From Pseudomonadota bacterium (GTDB lineage: Bacteria; Pseudomonadota; Gammaproteobacteria; Burkholderiales; Thiobacillaceae), in contig JAJYXA010000599.1 in NCBI GenBank assembly GCA_021791235.1, positions 1 through 10,519 of the forward strand: a stretch of DNA of 10,519 bases, given 5' to 3'. Below the pieces are notes generated by a model. That model did no database searches and had not been told where the DNA came from. It saw only the letters and a list, made by a program, of their open reading frames with translations. How positions within the stretch are numbered: position 1 is the stretch's first letter; every line of letters begins with the position of its first letter. A program made the position numbers and the translations under genes. Below, piece after piece: positions 1 to 6,132 of this stretch.

Positions 1-655
1 GCAGCCGCCGTTTCCACGAGCGATAGGTGAGGTAGGCGTACAGCACGCCGAGGGTGACCGAGGCGATCAGATAGCGCAGTCCGGAGCAGCCCTCGACCAC
101 CGACCAGTCGCCGCTGGGGATGCTGAAGAACATGCCTTCGCGGTACACCGGGATACCGGTGGCCTGCAGCATCGCCACGGTGAAATCGGCGGTGATCCCC
201 ATCAGCGGCTGGATCAGGAATTCGCCCACCGGCACCGCGAAAAACAGGAACATCAGCGGAAAGAACGTTGCCCGCACGAAGGCCCAGCCGAGCAGGGCCC
301 ACGCGGCCGCAATCAGCATGGCGATGAACGCATACTGGGCAACGACGTTGACGCTGCCGGCATCGGCCAGCAGCCAGCCAGCACCGGCCGCGGCCAGCAG
401 GATCAGCCCGCGCAGGTCGGGCAGCGGCCGCACCCGCGCCAGCACATCGCGCTTGCGCCAGATGAGCCAGGCGCCGATGGGGAAGATGAGATAGCCGTGA
501 GCGAAGGTTTCCGAGCGCTCCCACACTTCGATCATCGAGTGGAACGTCGGCCAGAACACCCCGGCGAGGATCAGCAGGACGCCGACGGTCAGCGCGCCCG
601 GCAGCAGCCAGGCGGCACGCGGGGCAGCGGGTAGCGAATCGGGCAAGGCACTCAT
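1..655 (-). CDS. xrtA: Exosortase A (XrtA/EpsH), N-terminal 218 residues; cut by the window edge
   Basis: Exosortase A is a polytopic inner-membrane cysteine transpeptidase-like enzyme that recognises the C-terminal PEP-CTERM sorting signal and processes the exported protein. The reading frame is open from the ATG at 655 to base 1, giving 218 codons with no stop. Several hydrophobic segments are visible, roughly residues 15-36, 52-66, 82-98, 103-126 and 130-150. The family motif VVEGCSGLRYL lies at about 187-196, with the catalytic Cys at residue 190. The conserved Arg and His that complete the active site should lie beyond the edge and cannot be checked. The start codon overlaps the stop of the upstream glycosyltransferase as ATGA (652-655), so translation is probably coupled. 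An opposite-strand open frame at 120-494 is only a shadow of this gene. Confidence 0.95.
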   Translation of the reverse strand, partial: MSALPDSLPAAPRAAWLLPGALTVGVLLILAGVFWPTFHSMIEVWERSETFAHGYLIFPIGAWLIWRKRDVLARVRPLPDLRGLILLAAAGAGWLLADAGSVNVVAQYAFIAMLIAAAWALLGWAFVRATFFPLMFLFFAVPVGEFLIQPLMGITADFTVAMLQATGIPVYREGMFFSIPSGDWSVVEGCSGLRYLIASVTLGVLYAYLTYRSWKRRL

Positions 656-1872
656 GCGGGGCAAGTCTCCGGAACGGGCGAAACGGCCGACGCCGCTTCG
701 AACAAAGGGTCGATCGCGCTCAGGTTGCGGGCCCAGTCGTAGTGTTCCAGGATGCGGTCGCGCGCCGGCGCGTTGCACGCGGTGCGCTGCAGTTGGGCCA
801 CGACGGCGTGGGCGAAGTCGGCTTCGCCCTGCGCCAGGATGAAGTCGCGCCCGGCCTGGGCGCGGATGCCTTCGGCCGCCTGGGCGCTGGCGACGACCGG
901 ACGCGCCATCGCCATGGCTTCGAGCACCTTGTTCTGCACGCCGCGCGCGATGCGCAGGGGCGCCACCGCGCAGGCGGCATGGGCGAGCCAGGGCCGCACG
1001 TCGGGCACGCCGCCGGTGACGACGACGCCGGGCTGGCGCGCCAGCGCGAGGACGGCTTCGGTGGGCCGGCTGCCGACGATGGTGAACTGCGCCGCCGGCA
1101 AGGCCTCGCGCACGGCAGGAAAAATCCGCTCGGCGAACCAGATGGCGGCATCGACGTTCGGCCAGTAATCCATGGCGCCGGTGAACGCAACGCCCCGCAC
1201 GTCGGGCGCATACGGGTTCGGGTAGTCGCGCGCCGGCGAAAAATAGTCGGCGTCGACGCCGTTCTCGAAGGCGCCGATCTTGTGCCGCGCCTGCGGCACG
1301 CGCCGTTGCAGCAGCGCAGCCTCGTCGCGCGACACCAGCAGGGTGGCGTCGAAGTCCTGCGCCACCCGCGCTTCCCATTCGGCCAGCTTGCGGCCTTCGC
1401 GCGCATACACCCAGGACAGCGGCCAGCGCTGCGTCGGCGCGTATTGGGTCCACTTGTCGGAATCGACGTCGACCATGTCGAGCACGCGGCGGGAAAGGCC
1501 CGCCGGCATGAACTGCGCCATCGCCGAGGAAAAAGCCAGGCCGCGCGTCACCGTGCCGGAAGCGGCCAGTTCCTTCGCCCAGGTGGCGAGTTCGCGGTTG
1601 CGGTAATACGGCAGCGTCAGCGCCTCGCCGGTCAGCAGGCCGGCGAGGCTCGCCAGTCTGGCACGGCGGGGATGCAGCGGAAGCAACCTGATCGACGCGC
1701 ACCAAGGCTTCAGGGCATCCCGGTATTGCCAGTCGTCGGGATCGTCGACGAAGGCGCCAAGATGGATCTCATAGCGCGCGGCGAGATGCCGCAGCAGGTG
1801 AAACGAGCGGATCTTGTCGCCCTTGTTGGGCGGAAACGGGATGCGGTGGGCAAGAAACAGCAGGCCTTCCAT
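652..1872 (-). CDS. GT4-type glycosyltransferase, exosortase A-associated (TIGR03087, 'stp1' type)
   Basis: This 406-residue protein is a GT-B fold glycosyltransferase expected to act at the cytoplasmic face of the inner membrane, adding a sugar from a nucleotide donor to the lipid-linked EPS repeat unit. Its N-terminus carries the family signature PPNKGDKIRSFHLL (14-27). Other features typical of the exosortase-associated subfamily are LTGEALTLPYYR (80-91), FSSAMAQ (114-120), VDVDSDKWTQYA (134-145), NGVDADYFSP (204-213) and TGAMDYWPNVDA (231-242). The C-terminal donor-binding domain has the E-x7-type region NKVLEAMAMARPVVAS (314-329, Glu318). A weak AAGG lies about 8 bases before the ATG. 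It follows the FemAB-like gene after a 128-bp gap that holds a large inverted repeat, and it overlaps xrtA by 4 bases. The sugar it transfers cannot be told from sequence. Confidence 0.93.
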   Translation of the reverse strand: MEGLLFLAHRIPFPPNKGDKIRSFHLLRHLAARYEIHLGAFVDDPDDWQYRDALKPWCASIRLLPLHPRRARLASLAGLLTGEALTLPYYRNRELATWAKELAASGTVTRGLAFSSAMAQFMPAGLSRRVLDMVDVDSDKWTQYAPTQRWPLSWVYAREGRKLAEWEARVAQDFDATLLVSRDEAALLQRRVPQARHKIGAFENGVDADYFSPARDYPNPYAPDVRGVAFTGAMDYWPNVDAAIWFAERIFPAVREALPAAQFTIVGSRPTEAVLALARQPGVVVTGGVPDVRPWLAHAACAVAPLRIARGVQNKVLEAMAMARPVVASAQAAEGIRAQAGRDFILAQGEADFAHAVVAQLQRTACNAPARDRILEHYDWARNLSAIDPLFEAASAVSPVPETCPA

Positions 1873-1896
1873 GGGTCAGGCCTTGAAAAAACAGCA

Positions 1897-1986
1897 ACCA
1901 CAGAGGCACAGAGGCACAGAGAAGACCACAATCTTCGTCCCGCTGATCGGAAACGGTTTTTCTCTGTGTCTCTGTGCCTCTGTGGT
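1897..1986. repeat. Large imperfect inverted repeat (27-bp arms) between the femAB-like and glycosyltransferase genes
   Basis: The left arm is 1897-1923 and the right arm 1960-1986. They are reverse complements over 27 bp with one mismatch (the 18th base of the arm), separated by a 36-bp spacer. The left arm also contains a short tandem repeat with an 8-bp period (CAGAGGCA twice, then CAGAG). CAGAGGCACAGAG-type palindromes are, from general knowledge, recurrent dispersed intergenic repeats in many bacterial genomes, and this looks like one copy of a REP/REPIN-like or MITE-like element. In the operon transcript it would fold into a long hairpin. A run of six A at 1886-1891, read as U6 in the transcript, follows five bases beyond the stem, so weak termination or 3'-end protection of the upstream message is possible. 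Its mobility is inferred. Confidence 0.85.
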
Positions 1987-2000
1987 GAAAAGCACTTTAT

Positions 2001-3068
2001 TCATCCCAGATTCTTCACGATGTGCGGCCCGATGACATTGGCCAGCGCCAGCGGCATTTTTTTCCAGGCCTGGATGAAGAGGCGGTATTTGGGGTTGAGC
2101 GGATTGATGTCGGGGACTTCCGTGTCCGCCACCAGAAAATACTCGTACGCCAGCGGCGTCGGCTCGAAGCCCCAGTTTTTCTTGAAGTCGAACGAGCCGG
2201 TGCCGCGCTTGCTGCGGCCGAAGTCGAACACCTTGAGCCCGCGCTCGCAGGCGCGCCGCATCAGCTCCCAGTACATGAAGTCGTTGCCGGCCACCGCGCG
2301 CGCCGCGTCGACGCCGCCGCCGTAATACGGCAGCACCTCGTCGCGGAAATAGAACGACATCACACTGGAGATCACCTTGCCGTCGAGGGTGATGGTGAGC
2401 ACTTCGCAGTCGTCGCCGAATTCGTCCTTCAACAGGCGGAAGAATTTGCGCGAAAACACCGGGGTGCCCAGACGATGCACGCTCGCCGAATAGGCCCGGA
2501 AAAACCGCGCGGTGTCGGCGTCGATCTCGCCCGCCAGGCCGGCCTTGATGCCCTTCCTCACCATCGCCCGCTGCTTGCGCGGGATGGCGTTCATGTTGGC
2601 CTCGATTTCAGGGTCGATGGCTTTCCTGAAGGTGACGTACAGGTCCTTGGTCGGCCAGTGGGCGTGCTGGGCGACCCGGTTGCGGTATTCGAGCGCGCCG
2701 ACCTTGAGCCGCATGGCGAACGCCTGCGCGGCCTCGTCGAGCGCACGAAAGGCGGCGTCGTGATCGGCGAGGATGCCGCCGTAGGCGCAGAACGGCAGCG
2801 ATCCCAGGCTGTGGCCGAACAGCCGGCTTCTGATTTCGGCCAGCGGCAGCACGCCCACCGCCTCGCCGCCGCGTTCGGCCAGCAGGAAATGCGTGCGGTG
2901 CCCGAACGCGTCCTCGATCACCCGCTGCCAGCCGGCGCGGTGGAAAAAGCTCGCGTCCGGATGCGCGTTCACATAGGCGTCCCAGCGCGCGCGCTCGTGC
3001 GCTTCCAGCGCGCGCACCGTGACCTCGGCCGTCGCGGCTCCGGACACGGCGAAGGGTTCGGCTTGCAT
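2001..3068 (-). CDS. FemAB-like GNAT-fold protein of PEP-CTERM/exosortase loci (TIGR03019 type)
   Basis: A 355-residue soluble protein of the FemAB/peptidoglycan-bridge aminoacyltransferase superfamily, with two tandem GNAT-like halves. Visible landmarks are SFFHRAGWQRVIEDAFGH (40-57), LPFCAYGGI (91-99), the basic PRKQRAMVRKGIKAGL (163-178), the strand/helix region VISSVMSFYFRDEVLPYYGGG (232-252) and the diagnostic DFGRSKRGTGSFDFKKNWGF (282-301). FemAB relatives transfer aminoacyl groups from charged tRNA, but the substrate of this exosortase-locus subgroup is not established. Transfer of an amino acid or acyl group to the EPS or its lipid carrier is a guess. The ATG at 3068 is chosen because it sits two bases after the deacetylase stop, with a weak GGA about 8 bases before it. 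The same frame stays open upstream to about 3812, but there it only shadows the deacetylase gene. Confidence 0.93.
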   Translation of the reverse strand: MQAEPFAVSGAATAEVTVRALEAHERARWDAYVNAHPDASFFHRAGWQRVIEDAFGHRTHFLLAERGGEAVGVLPLAEIRSRLFGHSLGSLPFCAYGGILADHDAAFRALDEAAQAFAMRLKVGALEYRNRVAQHAHWPTKDLYVTFRKAIDPEIEANMNAIPRKQRAMVRKGIKAGLAGEIDADTARFFRAYSASVHRLGTPVFSRKFFRLLKDEFGDDCEVLTITLDGKVISSVMSFYFRDEVLPYYGGGVDAARAVAGNDFMYWELMRRACERGLKVFDFGRSKRGTGSFDFKKNWGFEPTPLAYEYFLVADTEVPDINPLNPKYRLFIQAWKKMPLALANVIGPHIVKNLG

Positions 3069-3070
3069 AT

Positions 3071-3913
3071 TCAATGTCCGGCGAGGAACACGCGGTCGAC
3101 GCGGTCCCATTCGAAGTCGTTCAGCAATTGGCGCAGTCTGCCCGGCATGCGTTGCAGATTGACGTAATGGCGGAAGCGGGTCTTCGCGGAAATGCCGCTC
3201 TGGCGCGGCTGTCCGGCGTCGAGTTCCCAGGGATGGAAATAGAACATGCAGGGCGCCCGGTCTTGTGCGTTCACCCGTCGCAGCATCCAGCGCGACACCT
3301 CGTACGGCAGCAGGCGGAACCAGCCCCCGCCCGCCGCGGGGAGGTTGCGGCCCAGCAGCGGCACGGTGGTCGGCGGCAGTTCGAGAATGCCCGCCTCGCC
3401 GTTGGGGCGATGCGGGAAGCGCGGCGCGCCGGGCATGCCGTAATGATCGTGGCGCACCGGATAAATGCTCGAGCTGTACACGTAACCGGCGTTTTCCAGC
3501 TCCCCGACCGCCCACCAGTTGTTTCGATTGATGGAGAAACTCGGCGCGCGGTAGCCGCGCACGGCAACCCCGCCGAGGTCTTCGAGGATGCGCTTGGCGC
3601 GGGTGATGTCGTCGCGGAATTGCGCGGGCGTCAGATCGCTTGCGCGCTGGTGGCCGTAGCCGTGGCTGGCGAGTTCGTGGCCGTTGTCGACGATGCGCCG
3701 CACCACCTGCGGATAGCGTTCGGCAATCCAGCCGAGCGTGAAGAAGGTGGCCCGGGCATCCGCCTCGTCGAGCAGGCCGAGAATGACGTCGACGTTGCGC
3801 TCGACCCGGCACGGCAGGCCGTCCCAGTCCTCGCGCCGGATGTGCGGCGCGAACGCCGATACCTGGAAGTAGTCTTCGACGTCGACCGACATGGCGTTCC
3901 TGATCGACGCCAT
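3071..3913 (-). CDS. Polysaccharide deacetylase, NodB fold, exosortase-locus type (TIGR03006/DUF3473-like)
   Basis: A 280-residue carbohydrate esterase family 4-type enzyme, expected to remove N-acetyl groups from hexosamines in the EPS or its precursor. Its NodB motifs are clear: SVDVEDYFQ (9-17, with Asp11 and Asp14), ATFFTLGW (55-62), the metal-binding pair in SHGYGH (83-88, His84 and His88), RGYRAPSFSI (119-128), YSSSIYP (146-152) and FYFHPWELD (224-232, His227). No signal peptide is visible, so a cytoplasmic or membrane-peripheral site is likely unless export is atypical. The start at 3913 is supported by a perfect AGGAGG nine bases upstream; the alternative Met8 has no such site. Its start abuts the wecB stop with no gap. 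The short form and context match the deacetylase found in XrtA EPS clusters. Confidence 0.94.
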   Translation of the reverse strand: MASIRNAMSVDVEDYFQVSAFAPHIRREDWDGLPCRVERNVDVILGLLDEADARATFFTLGWIAERYPQVVRRIVDNGHELASHGYGHQRASDLTPAQFRDDITRAKRILEDLGGVAVRGYRAPSFSINRNNWWAVGELENAGYVYSSSIYPVRHDHYGMPGAPRFPHRPNGEAGILELPPTTVPLLGRNLPAAGGGWFRLLPYEVSRWMLRRVNAQDRAPCMFYFHPWELDAGQPRQSGISAKTRFRHYVNLQRMPGRLRQLLNDFEWDRVDRVFLAGH

Positions 3914-5017
3914 TTATGCCGTCCTCCTGCCTTTCGGCAGCGGCAGCCAGCCCTGCAGGGTGTGCGCGATGCGCATCGCGGCGCGGCCGTCCCAGTATTC
4001 GGGGATGCGCCCGGTCTTGCCGCCGCTCGCCATGACGTCATTGAACGCAGCCCGGATCGCATCGGGGTTGGGGCCCACCAGGGTATTGGTGCCTTCGGCG
4101 AGGGTGATCGGGCGTTCGGTGTTGTCGCGCAGGGTGAGACAGGGCACGCCGAGCGCGGTGGTCTCCTCCTGGATGCCGCCGGAATCGGTGAGCACCAGTT
4201 TGGCGTCGCGCATCAGGCCGAGCATCTCCAGATAGCCGACCGGCGGCAGAATGTGCAGGCCGTCGAGCTTGGCGGTGAAACCGAATTTTTCGATGTTGCC
4301 GCGGGTGCGCGGGTGCAGCGGCATCACCACCGGCAGGACGCGGTTGATTTCGGCGACGACGTCGAGCAGCGCCGCGAGCGTGGCCCGGTCGTCGACGTTG
4401 GACGGCCGGTGCAGCGTCAGCACCGCATACTGCGGCGGCGCGACGCCGAGGGTTTGGCTCGCCGGCACCGCGCGCCCGAGGTTGCGGTACAGGGTGTCGA
4501 TCATGACGTTGCCGACGAACTCGACGCGCGCGGGGTCGATGCCCTCGCGCACGAGGTTGGCGAGCGCACTTTTTTCCGTGGTGAACAGCAGGTCGGAAAT
4601 CTGGTCGGTGAGCACGCGGTTGATCTCTTCCGGCATGCTGCGGTCGTAGCTGCGCAGGCCAGCCTCGACATGAATCACGCGCACGCCGCGCTTGGCCGCC
4701 ACCAGGGCGCAGGCGAGGGTCGAGTTGACGTCGCCCACCACCAGCACGGCCTGCGGCCGCGCGCTTTCGAGCACGGGCTCGAAGCGCTTCATCACCTCGG
4801 CAGTCTGCACCGCATGGCTGCCGGAGCCGACTTCAAGATGGTGATCCGGGGGCGGAATGCCGAGGTCGGCAAAGAAGCTGTCGCTCATCGCCGCGTCGTA
4901 ATGCTGGCCGGTGTGCAGCAGCTGCGCGGCAATGCCGGTTTCGGCCAGCGCGGCCATCACCGGGGCGATTTTCATGAAATTCGGACGCGCGCCCGCGATG
5001 CATAAAACCTGGGTCAT
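3914..5017 (-). CDS. wecB: UDP-N-acetylglucosamine 2-epimerase, non-hydrolysing (WecB)
   Basis: This cytosolic enzyme interconverts UDP-GlcNAc and UDP-ManNAc, supplying an aminosugar precursor for EPS. At 367 residues it is of normal length for the family. Motifs in order are AGARPNFMKIAPV (8-20), VGDVNST (94-100, Asp96), HVEAGLRS (116-123, Glu118), MPEEINR (128-134, Glu131), TLHRPSNVDD (201-210, His203), LHPRTRGN (234-241), LTDSGGIQEE (276-285) and LRDNTERP (296-303). Asp96, Glu118, Glu131 and His203 correspond to the catalytic residues known from E. coli WecB. The dehydrogenase (WecC) often paired with it is not in this window. The gene starts three bases after the ATPase stop and has no clear Shine-Dalgarno, so it probably depends on translational coupling. 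It ends against the deacetylase start. Confidence 0.96.
   Translation of the reverse strand: MTQVLCIAGARPNFMKIAPVMAALAETGIAAQLLHTGQHYDAAMSDSFFADLGIPPPDHHLEVGSGSHAVQTAEVMKRFEPVLESARPQAVLVVGDVNSTLACALVAAKRGVRVIHVEAGLRSYDRSMPEEINRVLTDQISDLLFTTEKSALANLVREGIDPARVEFVGNVMIDTLYRNLGRAVPASQTLGVAPPQYAVLTLHRPSNVDDRATLAALLDVVAEINRVLPVVMPLHPRTRGNIEKFGFTAKLDGLHILPPVGYLEMLGLMRDAKLVLTDSGGIQEETTALGVPCLTLRDNTERPITLAEGTNTLVGPNPDAIRAAFNDVMASGGKTGRIPEYWDGRAAMRIAHTLQGWLPLPKGRRTA
3923..3928 (-). promoter_or_regulatory. Shine-Dalgarno AGGAGG for the deacetylase
   Basis: A perfect AGGAGG lies inside the last codons of wecB, nine bases before the ATG at 3913. It decides the deacetylase start in favour of 3913 over the internal Met8. 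Confidence 0.8.
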
Positions 5018-5020
5018 GGC

Positions 5021-6052
5021 TTAGCGCGTGCTGTCACGACCGTCGGACGGCACGCCTTCTTCAGCCGTCGCCTGGCGCTCGCTCACGGTGTAGAGAATCT
5101 TGCGCACGATGGGGAGGATGCGGTTGACCGAGCGTTCCATCTGCTCGACGCGCTGGGTCAGGCGCTGATGGTCATCGTTGTGCAGCGCGCCGCCCGGCAT
5201 CGGATTGCCGGCGCCGGCGGCGCCCTGAAAATCCTGGTGCGCCACCTCGTTCTTCAGATCGGCGATCACCTCGTTGACCTCGGCCTCGCCGAAGCGGGAT
5301 TTCTCTTCGAGAAAGCCGAACAGCAGCAGGCGGTCGCAGGTGGTGTTGAGGCGGCGCGGAATGCCGCCGGTGAAGCAGTGCAGCGCGGCGAACGCCGCGT
5401 CGTCGAAACCCGGCATCCCCTGCCAGCCGACGGTGCGCAGGCGATGCTCGATGTAGCCGCGCGTCTCGTCGGCGTCGAGCGGTCCCAGATGGTACGAGGC
5501 CACCACGCGCTGGCGCAACTGCTGCATGTCGGGACTTTGCAGGATGCCGCGGAATTCCGGCTGGCCCAGCAGGAAGGTCTGGATCAGCGAGCGTTCGTTG
5601 TTCTGGTAGTTGGACAGCATCCGCAATTCCTCGACCGCGCGCGGCGTCAAGTTCTGCGCTTCGTCCACCACCAGCAGGACGCGCTTGCCCTGACGGGTGG
5701 CGGCCACCAGAAAGTCTTCCAGGTTTTTCAGCAGCGAGGACTTGGGCAGGCCCTCATGCTCCAGCCCGAACGAGGCGGCGACGCTGCGCAGCGTGTCCTC
5801 GGCATCCAGCTGGGTCGACACCAGCTGCGCGGCAAGCAGGTTGTGGGCTTCGAGCTGGCGAAACAGGTTGCGCACCAGCGTGGTTTTGCCCGCGCCGACC
5901 TCGCCGCTGATGACGATGAAGCCTTCGCCCAGAGACAGGCCGTAATCCAGGTAGGCCATCGCCCGCTTGTGCCCCTTGGAACCATAGAAGAAACGCGGGT
6001 CCGGGTTGAGCTGGAACGGCTTGGCGCTAAAGCGGTAATAATCTTCGTACAT
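5021..6052 (-). CDS. ExeA-like AAA ATPase of XrtA/PEP-CTERM loci (TIGR03015 type)
   Basis: A 343-residue P-loop ATPase related to ExeA/GspA of type II secretion, found next to exosortase A. The start MYEDYYRFSAKPFQLNPDPRFFY is typical of the family. The Walker A motif is GEVGAGKTT (50-58) and Walker B is VLLVVDEAQNL (125-135). NNERSLIQTFLLGQPEF and LRQRVVASYHLGPLD form the sensor and arginine-rich region, followed by a small lid domain with GIPRRLNTTCDRLLLF. A basic, probably coiled-coil tail spans about 295-327. No transmembrane segment and no peptidoglycan-binding domain are seen, unlike full ExeA, so it is predicted to be cytosolic. It may power assembly of the EPS export machine, but the role is unproved. 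The ATG at 6052 begins the family-conserved N-terminus; the frame stays open upstream to 6493 only as a shadow. A sigma-54-like promoter lies just upstream. Confidence 0.94.
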   Translation of the reverse strand: MYEDYYRFSAKPFQLNPDPRFFYGSKGHKRAMAYLDYGLSLGEGFIVISGEVGAGKTTLVRNLFRQLEAHNLLAAQLVSTQLDAEDTLRSVAASFGLEHEGLPKSSLLKNLEDFLVAATRQGKRVLLVVDEAQNLTPRAVEELRMLSNYQNNERSLIQTFLLGQPEFRGILQSPDMQQLRQRVVASYHLGPLDADETRGYIEHRLRTVGWQGMPGFDDAAFAALHCFTGGIPRRLNTTCDRLLLFGFLEEKSRFGEAEVNEVIADLKNEVAHQDFQGAAGAGNPMPGGALHNDDHQRLTQRVEQMERSVNRILPIVRKILYTVSERQATAEEGVPSDGRDSTR

Positions 6053-6075
6053 GAACGATCCGTTATCTGTGTGAG

Positions 6076-6091
6076 GCGCGCCGGTGCGCGC
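6076..6091 (-). other. GC-only hairpin at the predicted 5' end of the ATPase message
   Basis: On the minus strand GCGCGC is followed by a four-base loop ACCG and GCGCGC, a perfect six-base stem. There is no T-tract after it, so it is not an intrinsic terminator. It begins one base after the start point predicted from the sigma-54-like site (about 6092) and ends 23 bases before the ATG. It could protect the 5' end of the RNA. It may also be chance in GC-rich DNA. Confidence 0.4.
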
Positions 6092-6102
6092 ACGGAATGC
6101 GA

Positions 6103-6118
6103 AGCAACCGCTGTGCCA
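6103..6118 (-). promoter_or_regulatory. Sigma-54 (RpoN) -24/-12 promoter upstream of the ATPase gene
   Basis: The minus strand reads TGGCACAGCGGTTGCT, matching the sigma-54 core TGGCAC-N5-TTGC(A/T) with exact GG-N10-GC spacing (GG at 6117-6116, GC at 6105-6104). It sits in the 80-bp gap (6053-6132) between the barrel gene stop and the ATPase start, correctly oriented, with a predicted start near 6092 and a leader of about 40 bases. XrtA systems often carry the PrsK/PrsR pair, and PrsR belongs to the sigma-54-dependent activators, so an RpoN promoter fits the biology. No activator binding site was recognised; upstream DNA is the coding end of the barrel gene. Confidence 0.72.
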
Positions 6119-6132
6119 TGCCGGAAGATCGA

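Noticed and set aside
120..494. A 124-codon plus-strand open frame at the left end.
   Set aside because: It is antisense to exosortase A, whose EGCSGLRYL motif and membrane segments show the minus strand is the coding one.
1898..1923. A possible CRISPR-like or VNTR array in the CAGAGGCA repeats.
   Set aside because: The units are 8 bp, only about two and a half copies, with no spacers. The pattern is better explained as one arm of the inverted repeat.
742..2325. A 527-codon plus-strand open frame.
   Set aside because: It lies antisense to the glycosyltransferase, crosses the inverted repeat and enters the femAB-like gene. Its translation is low-complexity and Arg/Gly/His-rich without domain motifs, as expected for a shadow frame in GC-rich DNA.
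3069..3812. An upstream in-frame extension of the femAB-like gene to 603 codons.
   Set aside because: The extra part is Arg/Pro-rich, shadows the deacetylase gene in another frame, and has no FemAB-like sequence. The ATG at 3068 fits the family length.
3074..5005. A 643-codon plus-strand open frame.
   Set aside because: It is antisense to the deacetylase and wecB genes, both with complete catalytic motifs. Its composition is shadow-like and no family is recognised.
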